From an uncultured Clostridia bacterium (GTDB lineage Bacteria > Bacillota > Clostridia > UBA1381): 52,658 bases of DNA. The notes beneath the pieces are model-generated. The model did no database searches. It saw only the letters and a list, made by a program, of their open reading frames with translations, and was not told the DNA's origin. Shown piece by piece: positions 25,130 through 32,678 of the stretch (the stretch's first letter is position 1; each line of letters starts with the position of its first letter). Position numbers and translations under genes: made by a program. The DNA lies in assembly GCA_947626045.1 (NCBI GenBank), contig CANQQS010000004.1, positions 1 through 52,658 on the forward strand, in the 5' to 3' direction.

Positions 25130-26017
25130 ATGAAAACATTACCGTTCACAGGCTCGGGCGTTGCGATAATCACGCCGTTCGACGGTCAAAAGACCAACTA
25201 TGACGAGCTTGGCAGACTTATTGAATTTAACATTGAAAACGGCACCGACGCGGTCATAATCTGCGGCACCACCGGCGAGGCGTCAACGATGCCGGACGAG
25301 GAACATCTCGCGGCTATCGAGTACACCGTTAAAAAGGTAAACGGCCGCATACCCGTAATCGCCGGCACAGGCTCAAACGACACCGCTCACGCGACAGAGC
25401 TTACGAAAAGAGCGGAGGAACTCGGCGCGGACGCGATACTTTCCGTAACGCCGTACTACAACAAAACCTCGCAGCACGGACTTGTCGCGCACTTTACGGC
25501 TATTGCGAACGCCGTTAAAATCCCGATCATTCTCTACAACGTTCCGTCACGCACGGGCATGTCGTTCAACATAGACACGCTGAAGGAACTCGCGAAGGTT
25601 GAGAACATCGTCGCGGTCAAGGAGGCGAGCGGCAACATCAGCTACATGGCAAAGGTCGCCGCGGAGGTACCCGAGCTTTACATATACTCCGGCAACGACG
25701 ATATGATTGTCCCCGCACTGTCACTTGGCGGCAAGGGCGTCATATCGGTACTGGCAAACGTTATGCCGAAGGAGACGCACGAAATGTGCGCGAGCTTCTT
25801 TAACGGCGATGTGGAAAAGGCAAGAGATATGCAGCTTAAGCTGCTCACGCTCATAAACGATTTGTTTATCGAGGTAAACCCCGTGCCGGTAAAAACGGCT
25901 CTCAACATGATGGGCTTTAACGCGGGCAACCTGCGTATGCCGCTCGTCGAAATGACGGCGGAGCATAAGGCAAAGCTCGCGAAATCAATGGCAGAGGCGG
26001 GTATTAAGCTCGCGTAA
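25130..26017 (+). CDS. dapA: 4-hydroxy-tetrahydrodipicolinate synthase
   Basis: Condenses pyruvate with aspartate semialdehyde in lysine and diaminopimelate synthesis. 295 residues, full length. The TIM-barrel active site is visible: Thr47/Thr48 in ICGTTGE, Tyr136 in ILYNVPSRTG and the Schiff-base Lys164 in VAVKEASGN. Ribosome site AGGAGG. Sixteen nucleotides separate it from dapB, so the two are co-transcribed. No separate promoter is evident between the repeat block and the start, so expression probably depends on the riboswitch upstream of asd. Confidence 0.97.
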   Translation: MKTLPFTGSGVAIITPFDGQKTNYDELGRLIEFNIENGTDAVIICGTTGEASTMPDEEHLAAIEYTVKKVNGRIPVIAGTGSNDTAHATELTKRAEELGADAILSVTPYYNKTSQHGLVAHFTAIANAVKIPIILYNVPSRTGMSFNIDTLKELAKVENIVAVKEASGNISYMAKVAAEVPELYIYSGNDDMIVPALSLGGKGVISVLANVMPKETHEMCASFFNGDVEKARDMQLKLLTLINDLFIEVNPVPVKTALNMMGFNAGNLRMPLVEMTAEHKAKLAKSMAEAGIKLA

Positions 26018-26033
26018 AAAGGAGATACGTCCA

Positions 26034-26792
26034 ATGATAAAGATAATAATGAACGGCTGTAACGGTAAAATGGGTCAGGTTATATCGCGTCTTGCCGCCG
26101 CCGATGACGAGTGTGAAATCGTCGCGGGGTTCGACGTGAATGACGCGAAGGAAAACGCGTACCCCGTGTTTACCGACCCCAGTGAATTTACGGGCGACGC
26201 GGACGTTGTGATTGACTTTTCGCACCCCTCGGCGCTCACGGGTATTTTAACGTACTGCAAATCACGCAGACTTCCCGTTATCCTCGCGACGACGGGTTAC
26301 ACCGACGAGCAGAAGGCTGAATTTAAGAGCGCGTCGGAGGAAATTCCCGTGTTCTTTTCGGCGAACATGAGCCTCGGCATCAATCTTCTTATCGACCTCG
26401 CGAAAAAGGCGACGAAGCTTTTGGAGGGCAATTTTGATATTGAGATTGTTGAGCGTCACCACAACCAGAAAATCGACGCACCGTCCGGCACGGCTCTGGC
26501 GATTGCCGACGCGATTGACGAAACGCTGTCCTTCCCCGCCGAGTACGTCTATGACCGTCACGCGGTTCGGAGAAAGAGGAAGAAAACGGAAATCGGTCTG
26601 CACGCCGTCCGCGGCGGCACGATTGTCGGCGACCACGAGGTTATTTTCGCCGGCACGGACGAGGTTATAGAGCTTAAGCACAGCGCCCACAGCAAGGAGG
26701 TTTTCGCCGTCGGCGCGATCAAGGCGGCTAAGTTTATCGCGACCAAACCCGCCGGTATGTATAATATGAGCGATATTATAAGCGAACTGTGA
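26034..26792 (+). CDS. dapB: 4-hydroxy-tetrahydrodipicolinate reductase
   Basis: NAD(P)H-dependent second step of the diaminopimelate branch. 252 residues. The N-terminal Rossmann motif is GCNGKMGQVI; VVIDFSHPSAL and LATTGYTDEQ follow, and the catalytic/substrate motif is ERHHNQKIDAPSGTAL. The C-terminal region has HAVRGGTIVGDHEVIFAG. Ribosome site AAAAGGAGA right after dapA. A hairpin terminator closes the operon. Later diaminopimelate genes are not in the window. Confidence 0.97.
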   Translation: MIKIIMNGCNGKMGQVISRLAAADDECEIVAGFDVNDAKENAYPVFTDPSEFTGDADVVIDFSHPSALTGILTYCKSRRLPVILATTGYTDEQKAEFKSASEEIPVFFSANMSLGINLLIDLAKKATKLLEGNFDIEIVERHHNQKIDAPSGTALAIADAIDETLSFPAEYVYDRHAVRRKRKKTEIGLHAVRGGTIVGDHEVIFAGTDEVIELKHSAHSKEVFAVGAIKAAKFIATKPAGMYNMSDIISEL

Positions 26793-26798
26793 TTTTGC

Positions 26799-26833
26799 GG
26801 CGCGGAACGGCAGAAGCTGCTCCGCGCCTTTTT
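26799..26833 (+). terminator. Terminator of the asd-dapA-dapB operon
   Basis: Outer stem GGCGCGGA / TCCGCGCC with an inner GCAG/CTGC pairing, followed by TTTTT. Confidence 0.88.
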
Positions 26834-26859
26834 GGTTGTCAAAAAACTTTTCCGAAATA

Positions 26860-26888
26860 TTTACAACCTTCAAAAAGTATGATATAAT
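26860..26888 (+). promoter_or_regulatory. Sigma-A promoter of the structured-leader gene
   Basis: TTTACA (26860-26865), exactly 17 bp, TATAAT (26883-26888). Transcription would start near 26895, at the left end of the inverted-repeat element, giving a 5' leader of about 240 nt. Confidence 0.78.
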
Positions 26889-26892
26889 TTCT

Positions 26893-27056
26893 CTACCACA
26901 TATTTTTTGAATACAATTTAATATTTTTCAAAAATATTCTTTTTTTAAGAATATTCTTTTGACGTTCCGAATAAAAGTTTGTATTAGCAAAAAATGCAGG
27001 CTTTATATCGGAATACTTTTATTTGGAATAATCCGTATTCAAAAAATGTGTGGTAA
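26893..27056 (+). other. Nested inverted-repeat element: structured RNA leader or MITE
   Basis: Outer 22-bp arms at 26893-26914 and 27035-27056 match except for about two positions (core CCACATATTTTTTGAATAC). Inside are a 9-bp hairpin AATATTCTT/AAGAATATT (26933-26955) and a 14-bp pair TTCCGAATAAAAGT (26965-26978) / ACTTTTATTTGGAA (27015-27028). The dinucleotide TA bounds both ends, as after a Tc1/IS630-type insertion. The position right at the predicted transcript start, followed by an attenuator-like terminator, equally fits a regulatory leader. It matches no riboswitch class I can recall. Confidence 0.7.
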
Positions 27057-27080
27057 CATTAAATCTAAGCCGCGTTTTTA

Positions 27081-27112
27081 TGCGTGGCATGGATTTATGT
27101 CACGCATTTTTT
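27081..27112 (+). terminator. Attenuator-like terminator inside the leader
   Basis: Stem TGCGTGGCAT / ATGTCACGCA with one G-T pair, followed by TTTTTT, 26 bp before the start codon of the gene at 27138. An alternative hairpin CCGCG (27070-27074) / CGTGG (27083-27087) overlaps its 5' arm and would exclude it. Confidence 0.75.
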
Positions 27113-27137
27113 ATTTTTAATTTAAGGAGGAATTACC

Positions 27138-28784
27138 ATGAAAAAAATCATCAGTATCTTAGCGGCTTGTATGATGTTTACAGCCGCAACAGCAAGCGCA
27201 GCGGATATTGCGGTCGAGATAAACGGTCAATATCTCGGCTTTGACGTGCCGCCGACAATGCAAAACGACCGCGTACTCGTCCCTATGCGCGCTATTTTTG
27301 AGGCATTCGGCGCGCAGGTGGATTGGAACGGCAACACACAGCAAATTATCGCGACAACTCCTGATGCCACGATTGAAATGAAGATTGACTCGCAGAGAAT
27401 GAATGTCTTAAAATCCGATTTTACGCATCTTATAGACCTCGACCAACCGCCGGTAATAATCGACGGGCGCACTCTCGTTCCGGCGCGCGCGGTCAGTGAG
27501 GCGCTTGATGCGACGGTAAACTGGGACGGCTCCGGCAGCACGGTCAAAATTGACGCGGGTGTGGGAATAAGCGCGACCGAGGCGTTTTTCTACAAAGGCA
27601 ACGCCTATTATTCAATGTGCAACGAGCCGGCAATATATGTTTGGGACGGAAATACAAACTATCGTTACGCTGCGGGCGGTGAGGTACATGGCATAGTTGT
27701 ATATAACGATTACATTTTCTATTACAATTCCACAAGCGGCAAGATTTGCAGAATGAACCTTGACGGCAGCGACAGGCGAATTATGGCTTCCGCATATAAA
27801 GACCGTTTTGATAACAGTGATCCGGTGTTCATAATAAAAAGTGGGAAGCTGTATTGGCGCGAATTGGACACTGATTGGTGGGAATCAGGTGAAGGAGACA
27901 GCTACAGAATATGCGAAATGGATATAGAAGGCGGCAACAAAAAAATATTGGTTGAAGGAATAGCAAAGGCAGGTTTCAGTTTTTTTGGAGCATATAATAC
28001 ATCATGGGCAATCGGGAAAAATACAATATATTACGGTATTTTTCCGGAAGGAAGCGCCAGCTTAGATGATCCGTATTGGGGATGTCATCTTCACAGTCTC
28101 AATCTGACCACCGGAAATGACAGAGATTTAAACTCACTGGGAGTATATACGCTGTACGGCTTGGACGGCAACGGAAATGTGATATTTTCCAATGGAGCCA
28201 ACGAGGAAAATAAAGAATACTATATAATCAACGAAAAAACAGACACTTTTACTCCGTATTCACAATTTTCACAATATGCCGATCAATGGTGGTATTATGT
28301 TAAAGACGGAAGTTACGAAAAAGCAAAAACCTATCGGCAACATCTTTCAAACGGGGAATATGAGCTGCTTACAGACGGTAAAATGCTCGGCAAAGATGAT
28401 TCAACTATGCTGTTCGCGGTATCGACACTTTCGTATAAAGAAGATAGTGTTGAGCTTGGCAGAATAACAAACCAAGAGATATACGCGATGGATCTTGACG
28501 GAAACAATATGCGGCTTGTCAACGAATATTCCGATGATAACGGCGTAGTGCAGTCGAATACCGGCTTTGACAATTCGCAGTCTTCTCAGCAGACCACCTG
28601 CGCGATATGCCACGGCAGCGGAACCATAGACTGCAGCGTATGCCACGGCACGGGAAGACAAACACAATATTACACTCCCGGCTATGACGACGAGGACGTG
28701 AACAACAGAAGCTGTCTCACCTGCGGAGGCAGAGGCAAAAAGACCTGCATCGTATGCGGCGGAGACGGAATAGTGCATGACTAA
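27138..28784 (+). CDS. Secreted protein: copper-amine-oxidase-N-like domain, propeller-like region, DnaJ-type cysteine cluster
   Basis: A 548-residue exported protein. The signal peptide is MKKIISILAACMMFTAATASA. Residues about 23-135 form the same copper-amine-oxidase-N-like module as in the 22528 gene (VLVPMRAIFEAFGAQVDWNG; LVPARAVSEALDATVNWDG). The middle region (about 140-470) resembles DUF5050/beta-propeller surface proteins, with repeated segments such as DYIFYYNSTSGKICRMNLDGSDRRI. The C-terminus carries four CxxCxGxG motifs starting at Cys488, Cys499, Cys526 and Cys537, the zinc-finger pattern of DnaJ. That combination on an exported protein is odd. Ribosome site AAGGAGGA. Its own promoter and structured leader suggest conditional expression. 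Function unknown. Confidence 0.88.
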   Translation: MKKIISILAACMMFTAATASAADIAVEINGQYLGFDVPPTMQNDRVLVPMRAIFEAFGAQVDWNGNTQQIIATTPDATIEMKIDSQRMNVLKSDFTHLIDLDQPPVIIDGRTLVPARAVSEALDATVNWDGSGSTVKIDAGVGISATEAFFYKGNAYYSMCNEPAIYVWDGNTNYRYAAGGEVHGIVVYNDYIFYYNSTSGKICRMNLDGSDRRIMASAYKDRFDNSDPVFIIKSGKLYWRELDTDWWESGEGDSYRICEMDIEGGNKKILVEGIAKAGFSFFGAYNTSWAIGKNTIYYGIFPEGSASLDDPYWGCHLHSLNLTTGNDRDLNSLGVYTLYGLDGNGNVIFSNGANEENKEYYIINEKTDTFTPYSQFSQYADQWWYYVKDGSYEKAKTYRQHLSNGEYELLTDGKMLGKDDSTMLFAVSTLSYKEDSVELGRITNQEIYAMDLDGNNMRLVNEYSDDNGVVQSNTGFDNSQSSQQTTCAICHGSGTIDCSVCHGTGRQTQYYTPGYDDEDVNNRSCLTCGGRGKKTCIVCGGDGIVHD

Positions 28785-28792
28785 CCCACACA

Positions 28793-28827
28793 AAAAAGCG
28801 TATCACGTTCAACGTGATACGCTTTTT
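28793..28827. terminator. Bidirectional terminator between the 27138 gene and cysK
   Basis: A perfect 17-bp stem (AAAAAGCGTATCACGTT and its complement) with a single-base loop, flanked by A and T runs. Confidence 0.9.
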
Positions 28828-28842
28828 GATATTCTTATTTAA

Positions 28843-29775
28843 TCAGTCCGCGAACATCGGGGTTGAGAGGTATCTCTCGCCGGTGTCGGGCAGGAGTGCG
28901 ACGATTGTTTTACCCTTATTTTCGGGGCGTTTCGCAAGCTCGGTCGCAGCCCATACCGCCGCGCCGGAGGAAATACCCACGAGCATACCCTCCGTTCTCG
29001 CGATTTCCTTACCCTTCGCGAACGCGTCGTCGTTTTCGACTCTTATGATCTCGTCGTAAATGTCGGTGTTGAGCGTTTCGGGAACAAAGCCCGCGCCGAT
29101 ACCCTGTATCTTATGCGCTCCGGCTCTGCCCTCGGACAGTACCGGCGACGATGCCGGTTCTACGGCGACAATTTTAACCTCGGGCTTCTTCGACTTCAGA
29201 TACTCGCCCACGCCCGACAGCGTGCCGCCCGTACCTACGCCGGCAACGAATATATCGACCGCGCCGTCGGTGTCGTTCCAGATTTCGGGACCTGTTGTCG
29301 CCTTGTGATAGGCGGGGTTCGCGGGGTTTGTGAACTGACTCGGTATAAAGCTGCCCTCTATCTCCGCGGCAAGCTCGTGCGCCTTCGCTATCGCGCCCTT
29401 CATACCCTGCGCGCCGTCGGTAAGAACAAGCTCCGCACCGTATGCCTTCAAAAGATTTCTTCTCTCGACGCTCATCGTTTCGGGCATCGTGATTATTATT
29501 CTGTAACCGCGCGCCGCCGCAACTGACGCAAGACCTATACCGGTGTTACCCGAGGTCGGCTCGATTATTACGCTGCCCTTTTTAAGCTTACCCGTTTTCT
29601 CCGCGTCGTCCACCATAGCTATTGCAATTCTGTCCTTTACGCTGCCTGCCGGATTGAAATACTCCAGCTTTGCCAGAACAGTTGCCTCCAAATTGTTTGC
29701 ACTCTCGTAATTGGTAAGCTCCAAAAGCGGCGTGTTGCCGACAAGCTCCGTTATTGCCTTATATATTTTTGACAT
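28843..29775 (-). CDS. cysK: Cysteine synthase (O-acetylserine sulfhydrylase)
   Basis: PLP enzyme making cysteine from O-acetylserine and sulfide. 310 residues. Near the N-terminus is [11 protein letters not shown]; the PLP lysine is Lys47 in NPAGSVKDR; the substrate loop is [11 protein letters not shown]; the phosphate-binding Gly-rich loop is [22 protein letters not shown] lies near the end. The start is placed at 29775 because AAGGAA lies 8 nt upstream; a longer frame would run into the preceding ECF gene. Last gene of the metY - ECF S - cysK operon. Confidence 0.96.
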   Translation of the reverse strand: MSKIYKAITELVGNTPLLELTNYESANNLEATVLAKLEYFNPAGSVKDRIAIAMVDDAEKTGKLKKGSVIIEPTSGNTGIGLASVAAARGYRIIITMPETMSVERRNLLKAYGAELVLTDGAQGMKGAIAKAHELAAEIEGSFIPSQFTNPANPAYHKATTGPEIWNDTDGAVDIFVAGVGTGGTLSGVGEYLKSKKPEVKIVAVEPASSPVLSEGRAGAHKIQGIGAGFVPETLNTDIYDEIIRVENDDAFAKGKEIARTEGMLVGISSGAAVWAATELAKRPENKGKTIVALLPDTGERYLSTPMFAD

Positions 29776-29792
29776 TATATTTTCCTTCTTTC

Positions 29793-30284
29793 CTAAAAAT
29801 TCAATCTGTTTCTGTTTTTGATAAGCACCGGTATTATAACAGCCGACGCTGCCATGCTCATTGCCCACTGTATCGGCGACGACACGAGCGACACAAGCGC
29901 CTGCGCCATTCCCAAAATCGGGAACTCTGCTACGAAATATCCGCCCGTCACTATCACGAGCGACACTGCCGCCGCGAGTATGTACCGCTGTGCGCTCTGC
30001 TTTTCGTGCAAGATTTTACCTATCGTAAATCCGAGTATTCCCTTTATTATGAGCGTCGGTATACAGTATATCGGAAATCCCGAAATCAAATCCGCCAGGC
30101 TGTGACCTATCGCGCCGACAGCCGCTCCCGCTACGGGCCCCATTACAAGCGCCGCCGCGTAGATAACGCAGTCGCCGAAATGCACGTAACCCTCGCCTAT
30201 CGGCACCTTCGGAAATATCGTCAGCACGCACGCGAGAGCCGCGAGTACCGCGCACCGCGCGATAAATACCGTTTTGTTCTTCAT
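29793..30284 (-). CDS. ECF transporter S component (substrate-binding membrane subunit)
   Basis: A 163-residue integral membrane protein with about five to six helices. It looks like an energy-coupling-factor S component of the PF07155-like type, with [20 protein letters not shown] followed by [22 protein letters not shown] components bind a vitamin or similar ligand and share the EcfA/A'/T module, which is not in the window. Start at 30284 chosen because GAAGGGATAGCA lies before it and the longer frame would overlap metY. Its place between metY and cysK suggests a ligand related to sulfur, methionine or PLP metabolism. That is inference only; the sequence does not reveal the substrate. Confidence 0.88.
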   Translation of the reverse strand: MKNKTVFIARCAVLAALACVLTIFPKVPIGEGYVHFGDCVIYAAALVMGPVAGAAVGAIGHSLADLISGFPIYCIPTLIIKGILGFTIGKILHEKQSAQRYILAAAVSLVIVTGGYFVAEFPILGMAQALVSLVSSPIQWAMSMAASAVIIPVLIKNRNRLNF

Positions 30285-30315
30285 TGCTATCCCTTCTTTG
30301 ATGTTGTTACAGTCA

Positions 30316-31605
30316 TTATACCACTGCTTTAAACGCATCGTCAAGGGCTTCGATAAGGTCAATTACGTTTTCCGTACCTATCGACAGTCTTATTGTATTC
30401 GGCTTTATGCCCTGCTCAAGAAGCTCCGCCTCGGTGCACTGTGAATGTGTGGTCGTCGCGGGGTGTATCACGAGCGATTTAACGTCCGCGACATTGGCGA
30501 GCAGCGAGAAAATCTCAAGGTTATCTATAAACTTTTGAGCCTTCGCCGCGTCGCCCTTAATCTCGAACGTGAATATGCTTCCGCCGCCGCTCGGAAGGTA
30601 CTTTTTATAAAACTCGTGACCCTCCTCTGTCGGAAGTGAAGGGTGGTGCACTGCCTCGACCTGCGGGTGGCTGTTAAGATATTCAACAATTTTAAGCGCG
30701 TTTTCCACGTGACGCTCAACTCTGAGCGACAGCGTTTCAAGTCCCTGAAGGAATATAAACGCGTGGAACGGTGAGAGCGTCGCGCCTGTGTCGCGAAGCA
30801 GTATCGCTCTTATGTACGTCACAAACGCCGCTGCGCCGACCGCCGCCGTAAAGCTTACGCCGTGATATGACGGGTTCGGCTCAACGAACTGCGGGAACTT
30901 ACCCGACGCCGCCCAATCGAACTTGCCGCTGTCAACGATAACGCCGCCTATCGCAGTACCGTGACCGCCGATGAACTTCGTCGCGCTGTGTACGACTATA
31001 TCCGCGCCGTACTCGATAGGTCTTACGAGGTACGGAGTAGCGAACGTGTTGTCAATCACTAGCGGAAGGTTGTGTGCGTGCGCGATTTTCGCTACGGCTT
31101 CAATGTCGATTATGTTTGAATGGGGGTTGCCGAGCGTTTCTATAAATATCGCCTTCGTGTTATCCTGTATTGCGTTCTCGAACGCGTTTTCCTCGTACGG
31201 GTCAACGAACGTCGTCGTTATGCCGTAGTGAGGAAGCGTATGCTCAAAGAGGTTGTATGTGCCGCCGTATATCGTCTTTGACGCGACAATGTGACCGCCG
31301 TCCTGCGCGAGCGCCTGTATCGCGTATGTGATAGCAGCCGCGCCCGACGCCGTAGCGAGAGCCGCAACACCGCCCTCGAGTGCCGCAATTCTCTGCTCGA
31401 ATATATCCTGTGTGGGGTTTGTGAGTCTGCCGTAAATGTTGCCCGCGTCGCGCAGACCGAAACGGTCGGCGGCGTGCTGTGAGTTGTGGAACACGTAGGA
31501 CGTTGACGCGTAAATCGGAACGGCTCTCGCGTCCGTTACCGCGTCCGCGCTCTCCTGACCTACGTGAAGCTGTAAAGTTTCAAATCTGTAATTTTTATTT
31601 GACAT
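30316..31605 (-). CDS. metY: O-acetylhomoserine sulfhydrylase
   Basis: PLP enzyme of the Cys/Met metabolism family that converts O-acetylhomoserine and sulfide to homocysteine. 429 residues; that length favours MetY over the shorter MetB/MetC enzymes. Motifs: LQLHVGQESAD at the N-terminus, IYGRLTNPTQDIFEQRIAAL, ASGAAAITYA, VIDNTFATPYL, and the PLP lysine in VVHSATKFIGGHGTAIGG. A weak GCGGG serves as ribosome site. It is the first gene of the sulfur operon, behind a promoter at 31771-31798 and an untranslated leader of about 160 nt with repeated pairing options. Confidence 0.96.
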   Translation of the reverse strand: MSNKNYRFETLQLHVGQESADAVTDARAVPIYASTSYVFHNSQHAADRFGLRDAGNIYGRLTNPTQDIFEQRIAALEGGVAALATASGAAAITYAIQALAQDGGHIVASKTIYGGTYNLFEHTLPHYGITTTFVDPYEENAFENAIQDNTKAIFIETLGNPHSNIIDIEAVAKIAHAHNLPLVIDNTFATPYLVRPIEYGADIVVHSATKFIGGHGTAIGGVIVDSGKFDWAASGKFPQFVEPNPSYHGVSFTAAVGAAAFVTYIRAILLRDTGATLSPFHAFIFLQGLETLSLRVERHVENALKIVEYLNSHPQVEAVHHPSLPTEEGHEFYKKYLPSGGGSIFTFEIKGDAAKAQKFIDNLEIFSLLANVADVKSLVIHPATTTHSQCTEAELLEQGIKPNTIRLSIGTENVIDLIEALDDAFKAVV

Positions 31606-31764
31606 GGTTATTACCCGCTTTCTTCATTATATTTTATGGTTATCCCTTTTATCCGTAATTTTCAACATCGACACATTCGGTCGTCCTTAATGTTTTTCAG
31701 CCGCAGTACTAACATGCTTCGTCACCCTTTCCGTAATTCTTCCTTTTCCTATCGAATTACTATG
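31606..31764 (-). other. Long 5' leader of metY with alternative pairing segments
   Basis: In the transcript the early segment GUAAUUC (31760-31754) can pair with GAAUUAC (31739-31733) or, further down, with AAUUAC (31660-31655). Both downstream segments continue as ACGG. Smaller hairpins such as CGAC/GUCG lie between. This resembles a switching leader. It does not match the S-box, T-box or cobalamin consensus that I know. Confidence 0.45.
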
Positions 31765-31770
31765 CTTTAC

Positions 31771-31798
31771 ATTATAGCACCTTTTTCCCGTTTGTCAA
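31771..31798 (-). promoter_or_regulatory. Sigma-A promoter of the metY operon
   Basis: On the minus strand: TTGACA (31798-31793), 16-bp spacer, TATAAT (31776-31771). Both hexamers are perfect. Confidence 0.8.
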
Positions 31799-31901
31799 GG
31801 GATTTTTTAAATTTTTTTGAAAATAAAAGAAAAATGTGATAGAATGGTATGGTAGAATGGGAAATTGTGATTTTGTGCATTATTGGGATGTGTCACAAAT
31901 G

Positions 31902-31978
31902 CGGGCGACCGCAAGGGTCGCCCCTACGGCGCTAAATATATAAAATACGGGTGTAGGGGCGACCCTTGCGGTCGCCCG
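31902..31978. repeat. Family A inverted pair with 26-bp perfect arms
   Basis: Arms 31902-31927 and 31953-31978 are exact inverted copies carrying the core CGACCGCAAGGGTCG, with a 25-bp AT-rich centre. It occupies the interval between the metY promoter and the phosphatase gene, together with the next entry; no gene is visible in 31800-32143. Confidence 0.88.
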
Positions 31979-32016
31979 TCCAAGATAACCCGAATGCAAT
32001 AGGGTTGTCGTGGGAA

Positions 32017-32094
32017 CGGGCTGTCGAGGGCGCCAGCCCCTACGGCGCACAATTTCAAAATTACGGTTGTAGGGGACGGCGCCCTCGACGTCCC
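32017..32094. repeat. Palindromic repeat family R, inverted orientation
   Basis: Arm GGGCTGTCGAGGGCGCCAGC, centre with AATTTCAAAATT, arm GGACGGCGCCCTCGACGTCC. This is the reverse orientation of the copies at 1882 and 14074. Confidence 0.85.
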
Positions 32095-32143
32095 TCATTA
32101 CATTACGCCGCTAAATCACAATTTAATCACACGGAGGTTGCAA

Positions 32144-32602
32144 ATGATACGAATAATGATGATATGCTACGGCAACATATGCCGCAGTCCGATGGCGGAG
32201 TTTCTCCTGCGCGACATGGTACAGAAGCGCGGTATCGGCGACAAATTCTACATAGCGTCCGCCGCGACAAGCACCGAAGAAATCGGTAACGGCGTGCATT
32301 ACGGCACTCGCCGAAAGCTTGCGGAACATGGCATTTCAACGGACGGCAAGACGGCGGTACAGCTTAAACGCTCCGACGCTGACAGGTACGACTATTTTAT
32401 TGGTATGGATTCGCAGAACATACGCGCAATAACGCGCATACTCGGCGAGGAGCATCGGGACAAAATTTTCCGCCTGCTCGATTTCTCCGACAATCCGCGC
32501 GATATTGCCGACCCGTGGTACACGCATAATTTCGACGTTACATACGACGATATTGTCGAGGGCTGCGAGGCTTTTCTCAAATATATAGATGATTTTTCGT
32601 AA
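32144..32602 (+). CDS. Low-molecular-weight protein tyrosine phosphatase
   Basis: A 152-residue cytoplasmic phosphatase. The N-terminal active-site loop MICYGNICRSPMAE fits C-x5-R-S with Cys and Arg intact. DPWYTHNFDVTYDDI supplies the catalytic Asp near the C-terminus, and HRDKIFRLLDF is a typical strand-helix. The family dephosphorylates tyrosine (and some arginine) residues, often in capsule or stress control; no partner tyrosine kinase is in the window. The start at 32144 follows GGAGG (32133-32137); an in-frame TTG at 32138 touches the ribosome site. The gene lies just downstream of repeat blocks; no clear promoter is seen. Confidence 0.93.
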   Translation: MIRIMMICYGNICRSPMAEFLLRDMVQKRGIGDKFYIASAATSTEEIGNGVHYGTRRKLAEHGISTDGKTAVQLKRSDADRYDYFIGMDSQNIRAITRILGEEHRDKIFRLLDFSDNPRDIADPWYTHNFDVTYDDIVEGCEAFLKYIDDFS

Positions 32603-32608
32603 AAAACA

Positions 32609-32637
32609 TTGTCAAACGGATGAAAATGGTATATAAT
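32609..32637 (+). promoter_or_regulatory. Sigma-A promoter of lysS
   Basis: TTGTCA (32609-32614), 17-bp spacer, TATAAT (32632-32637), directly after the phosphatase stop codon. Confidence 0.78.
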
Positions 32638-32678
32638 GATTCAGTCTGTAGAATAAAACCGAGGAGGATTTTTAATAA

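Noticed and set aside
31606-31764. SAM (S-box) riboswitch before metY
   Set aside because: Expected from context, but the S-box conserved core and its terminator are not seen; reported only as an unassigned leader.
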